Origin: JACDAS01 sp046262415
GTDB lineage: Bacteria; Actinomycetota; Thermoleophilia; Gaiellales; Gaiellaceae
Assembly (NCBI GenBank): GCA_046262415.1
Contig: JBHEMU010000146.1
Span: 1 to 64,000 of the forward strand
Reading direction: 5' to 3'
DNA: 64,000 nt
Shown here: in pieces, positions 32,717 to 41,013 of the stretch
How the letters are laid out: each line of letters opens with the position of its first letter
How positions within the stretch are numbered: the first letter of the stretch is position 1
Position numbers and translations under genes: made by a program
The notes under the pieces: model-generated
Database searches by the model: none
Told to the model about the DNA's origin: nothing
The model's input: the letters and a program-made list of their open reading frames with translations, nothing else

Positions 32717-33927
32717 CCGGGGAGCCCGTGCGGGTGCTGCGCGTGATCGCGCGGCTGAACATGGGCGGGCCCGCGCTCCACGTCGCCTACCTGACGGCCG
32801 GGCTGCGGGCGCGCGGCTACAGCACGACGCTCGTCGCGGGAACGCTGGCGCGCGACGAGGAGTCGATGGCGTTCGTCGCCGACGACCTCGGCGTGCCCGT
32901 CCGGACGATCGACCAGCTCCACCGCGAGATCTCGCCGCTCCACGACGCGGTCGCCGTGCTCCGCCTCGCCCGCATCATCCGCCGTAAACGCCCCCACATC
33001 CTGCACACGCACACGGCCAAGGCGGGCGCGATCGGCCGGCTCGCCGCCGTTCTCGCCGGGCCGGCCAGGCCCCCGATCGTCGTGCACACCTTCCACGGCC
33101 ACGTCCTCCGCGGCTACTTCGATCCACTCCGCGCCGGGGGGTTCCGGCTGCTGGAGCGGTGGCTGGCACGCCGCGCGACGGCGCTCGTCGCGGTCAGCCC
33201 GCAGGTTCGGGACGATCTCGTCGCGCTCGGCGTCGCCCGCCGGGAGGCCTTCACCGTCCTGCGGCTCGGCATCGCGCTCGACGAGCGCGTGGTCGCGCGG
33301 GATGAGGAAGGGCCGGCGATGCGCGCGTTGCTCGGCATCCCGCGGGAGCGGTTCATCCTCGGCTGGGTCGGGCGGATGACCGGCGTCAAACGGACGGACG
33401 ACGTGCTGCTGGCGCTGAAGCGCCTCCGCGAGGCGGGGATCGACGCCGGGCTCTGCATGGTCGGTGACGGCCCCGACCGGGACCACGTCGAACAGCGCGC
33501 ACGCGACCTCGGAGTCGTGCGGCAGTGCTACTTCCTCGGCTACCAGGAGGACGTCTCGGCGTTCTTCGCCGCGTTCGACGCGTTCGTGCTCCCGTCGGCC
33601 AACGAGGGCACGCCGGTCTCGGCGATCGAGGCCCTCGCGGCCGGGCTGCCGGTCGTGGCGAACCGGGTCGGCGGCGTGCCGGACGTCGTGCGCGACGGGG
33701 TCGACGGCGTGCTGGTCGAGCTCGGCGACGTCGCCGGTCTCGCACGTGCCCTCGAGCGGCTGGCCGGCGATCCGGGGTTGCGGGAGCGGATGGGACGTGC
33801 CGGCCGCGAGCGCGTCCTGCCGCGGTACTCGGTCGAGCGGCTGATCGACGACGTCGACCTCCTCTACCGCTCCCTGCTCGAGGCCGAGGGGCTCGGCCGC
33901 CTGCTCCGCGACTCCGCCCCGCGCTGA
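32713..33927 (+). CDS. family 4 glycosyltransferase (GT-B)
   Basis: This 404-residue GT4 enzyme has RVIARLNMGGPALHVAYLTA, HILHTHTAKAGAIGRLAAVL, PIVVHTFHGHVLRGYFDP, and LGWVGRMTGVKRTDDVLLAL. It ends with VLPSANEGTPVSAIEALAAG and GVPDVVRDGVDGVLVELGD. The THTAKAG and TFHGHVL motifs are common in enzymes that extend lipid-linked repeat units. It ends the plus-strand operon begun at 29675. A GC-rich hairpin follows at 33940. Confidence 0.92.
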   Translation: MTGEPVRVLRVIARLNMGGPALHVAYLTAGLRARGYSTTLVAGTLARDEESMAFVADDLGVPVRTIDQLHREISPLHDAVAVLRLARIIRRKRPHILHTHTAKAGAIGRLAAVLAGPARPPIVVHTFHGHVLRGYFDPLRAGGFRLLERWLARRATALVAVSPQVRDDLVALGVARREAFTVLRLGIALDERVVARDEEGPAMRALLGIPRERFILGWVGRMTGVKRTDDVLLALKRLREAGIDAGLCMVGDGPDRDHVEQRARDLGVVRQCYFLGYQEDVSAFFAAFDAFVLPSANEGTPVSAIEALAAGLPVVANRVGGVPDVVRDGVDGVLVELGDVAGLARALERLAGDPGLRERMGRAGRERVLPRYSVERLIDDVDLLYRSLLEAEGLGRLLRDSAPR

Positions 33928-33939
33928 TCGGAACCACGG

Positions 33940-33956
33940 CCGAGCGCCCCGCTCGG
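33940..33956 (+). terminator. short GC hairpin after the 29675-33927 operon
   Basis: CCGAGCG pairs with CGCTCGG around a CCC loop, 13 bp after the stop codon. No T tract follows, so termination by this hairpin alone is uncertain. The remaining bases up to 34093 show no gene. Confidence 0.35.
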
Positions 33957-34093
33957 TGCGCCTCCCGACCACCCGGGTCTGACCCTCTTGAGGTGCTGGT
34001 TCGGACGTGTCCTTCGTGCCGGAGGCGTGACGATTCCTCCACAGCTCGTGTCCGGAAGGGCCGTGCCGGGGGCGTCTGGAAGCGTCGCCCCGG

Positions 34094-34786
34094 CTAGGCT
34101 GGCCGGGCCGGCGCCGTGCGGCCGGTCGGTTGCCCCTGCCCTCGAGGCGCCCCCGCGACCGCGACGAGCGTCATGCCGGAGCGCAGGAGGCGCGGCCGGG
34201 ACCCCGCCGGAAACAGCTCCAGCAGCTCGCCGGGACGGAGGAGCTCCACCCCGAGGCCCTCGCGCCGCCGCAGAGCTCGGTAGACGCGCTCGCGGGGACT
34301 TCGGGGGAGCCAGTGCATGAACGGCAGCAGCGTGTGCACCTCCACCGGGAAGAGCCGGTTCGGAGTCGTCACGAACACGCGGCGGGCGACCCGGCAGAGC
34401 TCCCGCAAGAACGCTCGCTGCGCCGCCCGGTCGCCGACGTGCTCGAGCACGGCGTTCGAGAAGCCGAGGTCGAACTCCCCGTCTGCGAAGGGCAGGTCGC
34501 GCCCGTCCGCGCGCACCGCCCGCACCGCCGGGAAGGCCTCCGAGAAGCGCTCCAGGTACTGCGTCGAGACCGCCGTGATCCGCTCCGGCCACGGATAGGC
34601 GGCCTCGAAGAAATTGTGCGTGCCGTAGACGTCCTCACCGAAGCCGCCGTCGCTCACGCCGACGTCGATGACGGTCGAGTCCGGCGTCGGCCGCAGCTCG
34701 GCGAGGAAGAGCTCGAGCTTGCTCCGGCGGCTGCGCGCCGACACGCGACCGGCCAGGCGGTGGGCCAGCGCGGCCGGGCCGGCCAC
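34094..34786 (-). CDS. class I SAM-dependent methyltransferase
   Basis: This 230-residue enzyme has STVIDVGVSDGGFGEDVYGT as an unusual motif I. It continues with DGRDLPFADGEFDLGFSNAV, LEHVGDRAAQRAFLRELCRV and RVFVTTPNRLFPVEVHTLLP. The TPNR-FPVE-H segment is characteristic of methyltransferases in glycan loci. The GTG at 34786 sits two bases after the stop of the glycoside hydrolase gene. The last 15 residues are Gly/Pro/Arg-rich. It is the last gene of the minus-strand run from 40967. Confidence 0.85.
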   Translation of the reverse strand: MAGPAALAHRLAGRVSARSRRSKLELFLAELRPTPDSTVIDVGVSDGGFGEDVYGTHNFFEAAYPWPERITAVSTQYLERFSEAFPAVRAVRADGRDLPFADGEFDLGFSNAVLEHVGDRAAQRAFLRELCRVARRVFVTTPNRLFPVEVHTLLPFMHWLPRSPRERVYRALRRREGLGVELLRPGELLELFPAGSRPRLLRSGMTLVAVAGAPRGQGQPTGRTAPARPA

Positions 34787-34788
34787 CG

Positions 34789-35940
34789 TCAGCGCCGCAG
34801 GCTCTGGTACGCCTTGAAGGCCGGCTTCTGCACGCCGCCGGACGTGAGCAGGCCCGACTGCCACCCTGACACGACGGGCTCGTCCTGGAGGAGGAACCAG
34901 AGCATCAGGTCGATCCTCGGATGGGCGCGGGCCAGGCCGAACGCCTGCTTCAGGTAGGAGGCCTGCAGGTTCCACGAGACGCCGAAGAAAGTGTCGGGCG
35001 GGTTCGTCTGGTAGCCGTACTCCGTGATCCAGAGCCGCTTCGGTCCGTACAGGCGGGTCACCTCGTCGACGAGCGTCTGGATGTTGCCCAGGGTGACCGC
35101 GGTCGTCGGCCGGCCGTTCGCGGGGGGCCTCGGCGCCCGCCGCGGCGACTCCGAGCGATTGCCGTAGTAGGGGTGGTGCGCGTAGGCGTCGAACCGCCTA
35201 AGCCCCGCCTTCCTCGCCGCCCGCAGGAAGGCGAGCGGGGAGACCGAGGGTCGCGCGCTCGACGCGTCGTTGTTCCCTCGCGGCGCCGTCACCCCACAGG
35301 CGACCTGCCGGCCGGCGAGCAGCGTCCCGTGCACCCCTGCGTAGATCGCGTTGCAGATGCGCGCGTAGGCGATTGCGCTCCGGTAGACGACCCGCCCCCG
35401 GACCCGTTCGAGCTGCGGCTTCAGGTAGACGGGATTGTTGGGCTCGTTCCACGCGAGCCACCTGCGCACCGCCGGCAGGAAGCGCTGTTCGGTCGCCTCG
35501 TACGTGCCGCTGTAGCGGGTCGCCGCCGCGTAGGCGAACCTGCGCAGGTCGCCGAAGTCCGTCGGCGCGCGGTTGAAGCCGGCGCCGTCGTTCGCCCACC
35601 TGGGGGTACCCACGATCGAGAAGACGACCTCGATACCCGCGGACTTCGCGCGCTCGACGGCGGTGTCGTAGGGACGCCAGTCGTACGCGGGGTCGGCCGG
35701 GTCGGAGGGCCGGGTCGGGCGCCGTGTCGCGACCCCATTCGGGCCGCCCCAGCGCAGGCTGACACGCAGTACCTCCACCCTCAACTGGGAGAAGAGCGGG
35801 AAGGCCCGCTCCCCGTTGAACAGCGTCTGCCCGTCGTCGAAGATGCCCACCTCGAGGCGAGGCGACGCCGCGGCCGGTTGCGCGCCGAGGCCGGCGACGG
35901 CCGCGAGGACCGCCGCCGAAAGAGCCACGCTCCTACGCAC
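34789..35940 (-). CDS. secreted clan GH-A-like glycoside hydrolase
   Basis: This 383-residue protein has a signal peptide at residues 1-25 (VALSAAVLAAVAGLGAQPA). A TIM-barrel pattern follows: VLRVSLRWGGPNG, EVVFSIVGTPRWANDG, the acid/base motif WLAWNEPNNPVYLKP with Glu166, DAYAHHPYYGN, and the nucleophile motif RLWITEYGYQTNP with Glu307. The two glutamates after strands 4 and 7 are the clan GH-A signature. It would cut or remodel an exported glycan, possibly the polymer made here. The start is a GTG overlapping the upstream stop by 8 bp. Confidence 0.85.
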   Translation of the reverse strand: MRRSVALSAAVLAAVAGLGAQPAAASPRLEVGIFDDGQTLFNGERAFPLFSQLRVEVLRVSLRWGGPNGVATRRPTRPSDPADPAYDWRPYDTAVERAKSAGIEVVFSIVGTPRWANDGAGFNRAPTDFGDLRRFAYAAATRYSGTYEATEQRFLPAVRRWLAWNEPNNPVYLKPQLERVRGRVVYRSAIAYARICNAIYAGVHGTLLAGRQVACGVTAPRGNNDASSARPSVSPLAFLRAARKAGLRRFDAYAHHPYYGNRSESPRRAPRPPANGRPTTAVTLGNIQTLVDEVTRLYGPKRLWITEYGYQTNPPDTFFGVSWNLQASYLKQAFGLARAHPRIDLMLWFLLQDEPVVSGWQSGLLTSGGVQKPAFKAYQSLRR

Positions 35941-36874
35941 TGCCCGCCTCTCGCCCGAGCGCCGCCACCCAGCGGCGCAGACCCTCCTCGAGGTCGATCT
36001 CGGGCTCCCAGCCGAGCACCTCGCGGGCCCGCGTGATGTCCGGGCGACGTACCTGCGGGTCGTCCATCGGCAGCGCCTCGAACACGATCTCGCTCTTCGA
36101 GTTCGTCACCCGGATCACCGTCTCGGCCAGCTCCAGCATCGTCACCTCGTGGTCCGGGTTGCCGATGTTGACCGGCAGGTGCTCCTCGCTCGTCGCGAGC
36201 AGGTAGAGGCCCCGGATCAGGTCGTCGACGTAGCAGAGGCTCCGCGTCTGCGACCCGTCTCCGAAAACCGTCAGCGGCTTGCCCTCGAGCGCCTGCCGCA
36301 GGAACGTCACGGAAGCGCGGCCGTCGTTCGCCCTCATCCTCGGCCCGAAGGTGTTGAAGATGCGGGCGATGGAGGTATCCACCCCCTGCTGCCGGTGGTA
36401 CGCCATCGTCATCGACTCGGCGTAGCGCTTCGCCTCGTCGTACACGCCGCGCGGTCCGATCGGGTTGACGTTGCCCCAGTAGCTCTCGGGCTGCGGGTGG
36501 ATCTGCGGGTCGCCGTAGACCTCGCTCGTGGAGGCGATCAGGAACCGCGCGCGCTTGAACTTCGCCAGCCCGAGCGCGTTGTGCGTCCCGTAGGACCCGA
36601 CCTTGAGCGTGTGCAGCGGCAGCCGCAGGTAGTCGATCGGGCTGGCGGGGCTCGCCAGGTGGTAGACGAAGTCGACCGCCTCGGCGATCTCGATGTGCTC
36701 GACGAGGTCGTGGTTGAGGAAGACGAAGTCGTCGTCACGGATGTGCTCGATGTTGTTCAGGCTGCCCGTCTCGAGGTTGTCGACGCAGATCACGCGCAGA
36801 CCACGCGCGAGCAGGTGGTCGCACAGGTGCGACCCGAGGAAGCCGGCGCCGCCGGTGACGACCGCGGTTGGCAT
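35933..36874 (-). CDS. UDP-glucuronate decarboxylase (UDP-xylose synthase)-like SDR
   Basis: This 313-residue SDR has TAVVTGGAGFLGSHLCDHLL, CVDNLETGSLNNIEHI and the family-diagnostic YHLASPASPIDYLRLPLHTL. It also has LIASTSEVYGDPQIHPQPES and RGVYDEAKRYAESMTMAYH with the catalytic Tyr-x3-Lys, then ARIFNTFGPRMRANDGR. These match UXS enzymes, which oxidise and decarboxylate UDP-GlcA to UDP-xylose. A dTDP-glucose 4,6-dehydratase is the nearest alternative. The ATG at 36874 follows a TATCCT box by 6 bases. Confidence 0.9.
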   Translation of the reverse strand: MPTAVVTGGAGFLGSHLCDHLLARGLRVICVDNLETGSLNNIEHIRDDDFVFLNHDLVEHIEIAEAVDFVYHLASPASPIDYLRLPLHTLKVGSYGTHNALGLAKFKRARFLIASTSEVYGDPQIHPQPESYWGNVNPIGPRGVYDEAKRYAESMTMAYHRQQGVDTSIARIFNTFGPRMRANDGRASVTFLRQALEGKPLTVFGDGSQTRSLCYVDDLIRGLYLLATSEEHLPVNIGNPDHEVTMLELAETVIRVTNSKSEIVFEALPMDDPQVRRPDITRAREVLGWEPEIDLEEGLRRWVAALGREAGSA

Positions 36875-36880
36875 GGGCTC

Positions 36881-36886
36881 AGGATA
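36881..36886 (-). promoter_or_regulatory. candidate leaderless -10 box (TATCCT) for the UXS-like gene
   Basis: TATCCT on the minus strand is followed by 6 bases and the ATG at 36874. It lies in a true 143-bp intergenic gap, so this gene and the two after it may have their own promoter. Confidence 0.5.
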
Positions 36887-37017
36887 CTCAGGCCGGACCG
36901 GACGGTACGGTGGGCGCCCCACGCCGGGCCGCGGGGCCGGCTCCGGGAGCCGCGTGCGGCGCATCCTCGATCCTGCCGAGCGCGGAGATCACGTCGGACT
37001 TTCGAGGGGTCCGGCCG

Positions 37018-38004
37018 CTACCGCTCGGCGTCCTCGTCGCTCCGCCGCCGCCCGCGCCCGCCCAGGTCCTTGTTCGACTCCATGTCGAACCACATCGCGA
37101 ACAGCGTGAACTGCGATCCGGAGATCAGGAGCAGCGCGATCAGCGCCACGGTCGCCGGCGTGATCTCGTTGCCAAGGAAGCGGAGCACCGTCTCCGTGAT
37201 CCCGAGCGCGAGGCCCAGGGTCGTCATCAGGAAGCCGAGCGCGTAGAAGAAGACGAGCGGGTGGAAGTCGCGGATCACGTACTTCTCGCGCATCCGCCAG
37301 AAGAACCCCTTGATCAGCAGCCACGAGATCGTCGGGACGACCTTCCGGAGCCGGATCCCGGAGCGCTCGCCGACGCCGTAGATCGGCCGCGACGGGTAGT
37401 CGCGCACGCGCGCGTTGACGACGTTCAAATGCACGAGCATGTCGTTCGGGAACCCGTAGCGGCGGTAGAGCCGGTCGACGTCGAGCACCTCGAGCGTCCG
37501 CAGGCCGAGCGCCGTGTAGCCCGCCTGCGAGTCGGCCACGTGCCAGTAGCCGGAGGCGATCTTCGTCAGCAGCGAGAGGAGGGCGTTGCCGAGGTAGCGC
37601 GTGCGCGGGATCAGCTGCCAGGCCTGACCGGAGAACAGCCGGTTCGCCTTGGCGTAGTCGACCTCGTTCCGCGCGACGGGCTCCGCCAGCGCCGCCAGCT
37701 CGGCGGGATCCATCTGGTTGTCCGCCGCCATCACGCACGTGACGTCGATCCGCTCGGCGAGGGAGCGCTTGTAGCCCGACACGATCGCCGCGCCGACGCC
37801 GCCATTCCGCTCGTGGGCGATCACCTCGACGCGCGGGTCGGCGGCAGCGACCTCGCGGGCGCGCTCGAGCGTCGCGTCCTTCGAAGCGTCGTCGACGACG
37901 TAGATCCGGTCGACGAAGGGCGGGATCCCGCGGATCGTCTCCGCGACGAGCGTCTCCTCGTTGTACGCGGGGACGACCACGGAGACGCGCTTCCCTGCCA
38001 GCAT
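37018..38004 (-). CDS. family 2 glycosyltransferase with C-terminal membrane pair
   Basis: This 328-residue GT-A enzyme has RVSVVVPAYNEETLVAETI, RIYVVDDASKDATLERAR and VMAADNQMDPAELAAL. The last has Asp-Asn-Gln in place of the usual DxD. It also has WHVADSQAGYTALGLRTLEV. Two transmembrane helices lie near residues 250-305, as in polyprenyl-phosphate glycosyltransferases. The C-terminus is a short charged tail. It starts 11 bp after the Wzz stop. It most likely forms a polyprenyl-phosphate sugar or adds the first sugars. Confidence 0.88.
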   Translation of the reverse strand: MLAGKRVSVVVPAYNEETLVAETIRGIPPFVDRIYVVDDASKDATLERAREVAAADPRVEVIAHERNGGVGAAIVSGYKRSLAERIDVTCVMAADNQMDPAELAALAEPVARNEVDYAKANRLFSGQAWQLIPRTRYLGNALLSLLTKIASGYWHVADSQAGYTALGLRTLEVLDVDRLYRRYGFPNDMLVHLNVVNARVRDYPSRPIYGVGERSGIRLRKVVPTISWLLIKGFFWRMREKYVIRDFHPLVFFYALGFLMTTLGLALGITETVLRFLGNEITPATVALIALLLISGSQFTLFAMWFDMESNKDLGGRGRRRSDEDAER

Positions 38005-38011
38005 GTGACGG

Positions 38012-38017
38012 AGGTTA
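38012..38017 (-). promoter_or_regulatory. candidate leaderless -10 box (TAACCT) for the GT2 gene
   Basis: TAACCT is followed by 7 bases and the ATG at 38004. Its TAA is also the stop codon of the Wzz gene, so translational coupling is an alternative explanation. Confidence 0.32.
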
Positions 38018-38938
38018 CTGAGCCGGTCGGCGCCTGAACCGACCCTCGAGCGGCTCCCAGAGGACCGCCGCGAGGGCGCCGAGGATCAGACCGATCGCGG
38101 CGCCGACCGCGCCCGCGGTCCGCCTGCTCGGCGGCGAGGCCCGCTCGGCGACCGCGGGCTCGACGACCGCGGCCCGTTCCACCCCGCGCGCAAGGGCGAT
38201 CAGGTCGCGCAGGCCGAGCTGCGACGTCTCGAGGCTCGAGCGCCGCTGCTCGTTGAAGGTGAGGACGTTGTTGAAGTTGGCGACGAAGATCAGCCTCTCC
38301 ACGGCCGGGATCGAGTGATTCTCGAGGATCCCCGCCTGCTCCCTCACCGCGAAGGCGATCCGCTCGTTGACCTTCTCGAGCTCGCGGGCGTTGCGGTCGA
38401 GCCGGGCCTGGTAGGTGCCGAGCTTGACGTCGACGTAGGCCGACACCTCCTTGACCACCATCTGCGCCAGGGCGTTGGCCGTGTCGCGGGCCTTCCTGGC
38501 GGGAAGATCGCGGACGCGGATCTCGAGCAGGGGCGTGGGCTGCTCGACCCGGCCGCGCTGGCCGGCCGAGACCGTCTTCGTCGAGACGCGCGCACGCAGG
38601 ACCCCCGGCCGGAGGCCCGCCCCGCGCGCGACCCGGTCGACCGTCCTGCGGTTGATCGCGAGCTGCCCGGCGATCCCGATCCTCGCCTGGAGGTTCTGAA
38701 TCGGCGTCGAGCCGCCCGGCGCGAACGGCTGGCCGAGGTAGACGAGGGCGCGGGCACCGTAGGAGCCGCTCTGCCCGGCCGTGACGAGGAGGCCGACGAC
38801 CGCTCCGATGACCAGGCCGAGCACGAGCAGCCACCAGCGCGCGACGACCGCGCGCCAGTACCGGCCGAGATCGACGTCTTCTTCCGCGTCGAGCTCGACG
38901 GCGGAGCGGGCGTCGCGCGACTCCGCCTGGGGCCTCAT
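38015..38938 (-). CDS. wzz: Wzz-type chain-length determinant / polysaccharide copolymerase
   Basis: This 307-residue protein has a cytoplasmic N-terminus with EEDVDLGRYWRAVVARWWLL leading into TM1 (about 35-55). An outer domain follows with coiled-coil-prone KARDTANALAQMVVKEVSAY and RNARELEKVNERIAFAVRE. TM2 is at about 277-296. No Walker tyrosine-kinase domain is fused, unlike Wzc. It would set polymer length with a Wzy protein. It overlaps the epimerase stop by 4 bp. Confidence 0.9.
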   Translation of the reverse strand: MRPQAESRDARSAVELDAEEDVDLGRYWRAVVARWWLLVLGLVIGAVVGLLVTAGQSGSYGARALVYLGQPFAPGGSTPIQNLQARIGIAGQLAINRRTVDRVARGAGLRPGVLRARVSTKTVSAGQRGRVEQPTPLLEIRVRDLPARKARDTANALAQMVVKEVSAYVDVKLGTYQARLDRNARELEKVNERIAFAVREQAGILENHSIPAVERLIFVANFNNVLTFNEQRRSSLETSQLGLRDLIALARGVERAAVVEPAVAERASPPSRRTAGAVGAAIGLILGALAAVLWEPLEGRFRRRPAQ

Positions 38939-39858
38939 CGGGCGCCAACCCTAGCAACGGCCCATTCCCACTGAGCGCGCAGGCCGGTCTCGAGCGGCGT
39001 GGTCGGGACCCAGCCGAGATCGGCCCGGATCCGGCTCGTGTCCGCGGCCGTGCGGCGCACGTCGCCCGCGGCCTCGGCGCGAGTCCTGACGTCGAGCGTG
39101 CGGCCCGAGACCCGCTCGCACAGCGCGATCGCCTCGCGCATCGTCGCCTCGCTACCGCCGCCGACGTTGTAGGCGGCACCCGCCGGGGCGCGCTGCATCG
39201 CACCGGCGGTGGCGGCGACGGCATCGCCCACGAAGGTGAAGCCGCGCGAGCGCGACCCGTCCCCGTAGAGCTCGAAGGGCGCGCCCTCGGCCAGCGCCTC
39301 GACGATGCGCGTGAACGCCATGTCCGGGCGCTGGCGGGGCCCGTAGACCGTGAAGTAGCGCAGCACGACGGCGTCGAGGCCGAAGCTGGTCGCGTAGGCC
39401 CGGACCAGGTGCTCGCACGCGAGCTTCGTGATGCCGTACGGAGAGATCGGGCGGGGGGCTGCGTCCTCGGGGGTCGGGTGGGCCTCCGCGTCGCCGTTGA
39501 TCGACGAGCTGGAGGCGAACACGAGTCGAGCCCCCGTCCGCACGGTTGCCTCGAAGAGCCGCTGGCTCGCGAGCAGGTTGCCCGTGACGTACCGCTCGAA
39601 GACGTCCCCGAAGGAGCGGACGCCGGGCTGGCCCGCGAGGTGGAAGACGCCCTGGGCGCCGGCGAGCGCATCGTCCAGCGGATCGACCGCCAGGTCGAGG
39701 CGGCGCACGTCGAGGCCGCGCGCGTTCTCCTGCTTCAGCACCGGGTCGTAGTAGTCGGTGAAGGAATCGACGCCGACGACCTCGTGGCCCGCGGACTCGA
39801 GCGTCTCCGCGAGGTGCGAGCCGATGAAGCCTGCGGCCCCGGTGACGACGTACCTCAT
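38935..39858 (-). CDS. UDP-sugar 4-epimerase-like extended SDR
   Basis: This 307-residue SDR has RYVVTGAAGFIGSHLAETL, VVGVDSFTDYYDPVLKQENA and GVFHLAGQPGVRSFGDVFE. LVFASSSSINGDAEAHPTPE carries Ile-Asn where most relatives have Val-Tyr. PISPYGITKLACEHLVRAYA holds the catalytic Tyr-x3-Lys. The DYYDP-LK motif and HLAGQPGVR are typical of UDP-glucuronate 4-epimerases. Such an enzyme would provide UDP-galacturonate, a possible substrate for amidation. The ATG overlaps the upstream GT4 stop by 4 bp. Confidence 0.88.
   Translation of the reverse strand: MRYVVTGAAGFIGSHLAETLESAGHEVVGVDSFTDYYDPVLKQENARGLDVRRLDLAVDPLDDALAGAQGVFHLAGQPGVRSFGDVFERYVTGNLLASQRLFEATVRTGARLVFASSSSINGDAEAHPTPEDAAPRPISPYGITKLACEHLVRAYATSFGLDAVVLRYFTVYGPRQRPDMAFTRIVEALAEGAPFELYGDGSRSRGFTFVGDAVAATAGAMQRAPAGAAYNVGGGSEATMREAIALCERVSGRTLDVRTRAEAAGDVRRTAADTSRIRADLGWVPTTPLETGLRAQWEWAVARVGAR
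38948..38953 (-). promoter_or_regulatory. weak candidate -10 box (TAGGGT) before wzz
   Basis: TAGGGT is followed by 9 bases and the ATG at 38938, but it lies inside the epimerase gene, whose stop overlaps the wzz start. Coupled translation is enough to explain expression. Confidence 0.2.
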
Positions 39859-40967
39859 CCGGAGAGGAGCTCCTCGTAGAGCCGCTCGTGCGCCTCCGCG
39901 GCGGCGTCCCACGTCAGCGACGCGGCGGCTCGCTCGGCCCCGCGCGAGGCCGCCGCCAGCGCGCCGGGATCGTCCAGCAGCGACCGGCACGCTTCGGCCA
40001 GCGCGGCCGGGTCGCCCGGCGGCACCACGCGTCCCGCGGCGAAGTCGGCGACGGTCTCGCCGAGGCCCCCCACGTCGGAGACGACGGCCGGCCGGCCGTG
40101 ACCGAGCGCCGTGGCGAGGACGCCCGAGGAATCCGCGCGCCGGTACGGCAGCACGACCGCGCTGGCCCGGCCCATCAGGGCGGCGACCTCGGCCTCGGGG
40201 ACGAAGCCGAGGCGCCATTCGACGCGCTCCGCGACGCCGAGCTCGGCCGCGAGCCGGCGTACCGGCTCGACCGGGTCGAGGGCGTCGCCGGCGACCACCA
40301 GCCTGGCGCCCGGCACGTCGGGGAGCGCCCGCACGAGCACGTCGAGGCCCTTGTAGTCGCGCACCAGGCCGAAGAAGAGGAGCGTCCTGCCGTTCGGGGA
40401 CGCCCGGGCGGCGGCAGAGGGGCCGGTGAAGCTCGCGTGCGGGATCCGCACGACGCGCTCGCGTGCGACGCCCGCCGCGGCGAGCTCGTCGACCGCGCGC
40501 CGCGAGTGGACGACGACCCGCGCGACGGCGTTGCAGACGTCGCGCCAGAGCGCTGCGGAGCGCTCGCCGCGCCGGCCGAGCACGTCGTGCGCGGTGAACA
40601 CCGTCGGGCGCTCGGCCGCCACCTCACCCAGCCAGGCCAGGTCGCGCCGGGGCAGGGCCAGCCACTGCACGTGCACGACGTCCGGCGCAAGGCTCGCGAG
40701 GCGGCGCCTCAGGCGCAGCACGCAGGGCAGGTACTCCGCTGCCTTGACGGCGAAGCGAACGCGCGAACGGGGCGCCAGGCGGCGCAGGCGGCCGCTGAGC
40801 GGGAAGAAGATCTCCTGCCGCCGGTAGCCGACCGGCTCCGGCGGCTCGCCGAACGGGAAGGGCGATGTGAGCAGGTCGACCTCGTGCCCGCGGCGCGCGA
40901 GCGCGGAGCCCAGCTCGTGGTCGTAGGGGGGCGTGTAGCTCGGGAGGTCGACGAGGGAGACATGCAC
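39855..40967 (-). CDS. family 4 glycosyltransferase (GT-B)
   Basis: This 370-residue GT4 enzyme has HVSLVDLPSYTPPYDHELGS, DVVHVQWLALPRRDLAWLG and RTLLFFGLVRDYKGLDVLVR. Its donor site has VVLPYRRADSSGVLATALGH and GLGETVADFAAGRVVPPGD. The Glu of the usual E-x7-E is replaced by the SSGVL context seen in several GT4 subfamilies. The GTG start at 40967 was chosen because a TACGAT box lies 6 bases upstream. It heads the minus-strand operon running to 34094. Confidence 0.88.
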   Translation of the reverse strand: MHVSLVDLPSYTPPYDHELGSALARRGHEVDLLTSPFPFGEPPEPVGYRRQEIFFPLSGRLRRLAPRSRVRFAVKAAEYLPCVLRLRRRLASLAPDVVHVQWLALPRRDLAWLGEVAAERPTVFTAHDVLGRRGERSAALWRDVCNAVARVVVHSRRAVDELAAAGVARERVVRIPHASFTGPSAAARASPNGRTLLFFGLVRDYKGLDVLVRALPDVPGARLVVAGDALDPVEPVRRLAAELGVAERVEWRLGFVPEAEVAALMGRASAVVLPYRRADSSGVLATALGHGRPAVVSDVGGLGETVADFAAGRVVPPGDPAALAEACRSLLDDPGALAAASRGAERAAASLTWDAAAEAHERLYEELLSG

Positions 40968-40973
40968 CGGCCG

Positions 40974-40979
40974 ATCGTA
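40974..40979 (-). promoter_or_regulatory. candidate leaderless -10 box (TACGAT) for the 40967 gene
   Basis: TACGAT is followed by 6 bases and the GTG at 40967, in the short gap between divergent operons. Confidence 0.5.
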
Positions 40980-40997
40980 CCGCCGGGCCTTTTGAGC

Positions 40998-41003
40998 TAC
41001 GGT
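40998..41003 (+). promoter_or_regulatory. candidate -10 box (TACGGT) for the 41014 gene
   Basis: TACGGT is followed by 10 bases and the GTG at 41014. It is paired back-to-back with the TACGAT box of the divergent GT4 gene. Confidence 0.42.
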
Positions 41004-41013
41004 CACGCGGCCC

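Noticed and set aside
33957..34093. Possible small gene between the GT4 and methyltransferase
   Set aside because: Short frames only, with no start, coupling or protein-like text.
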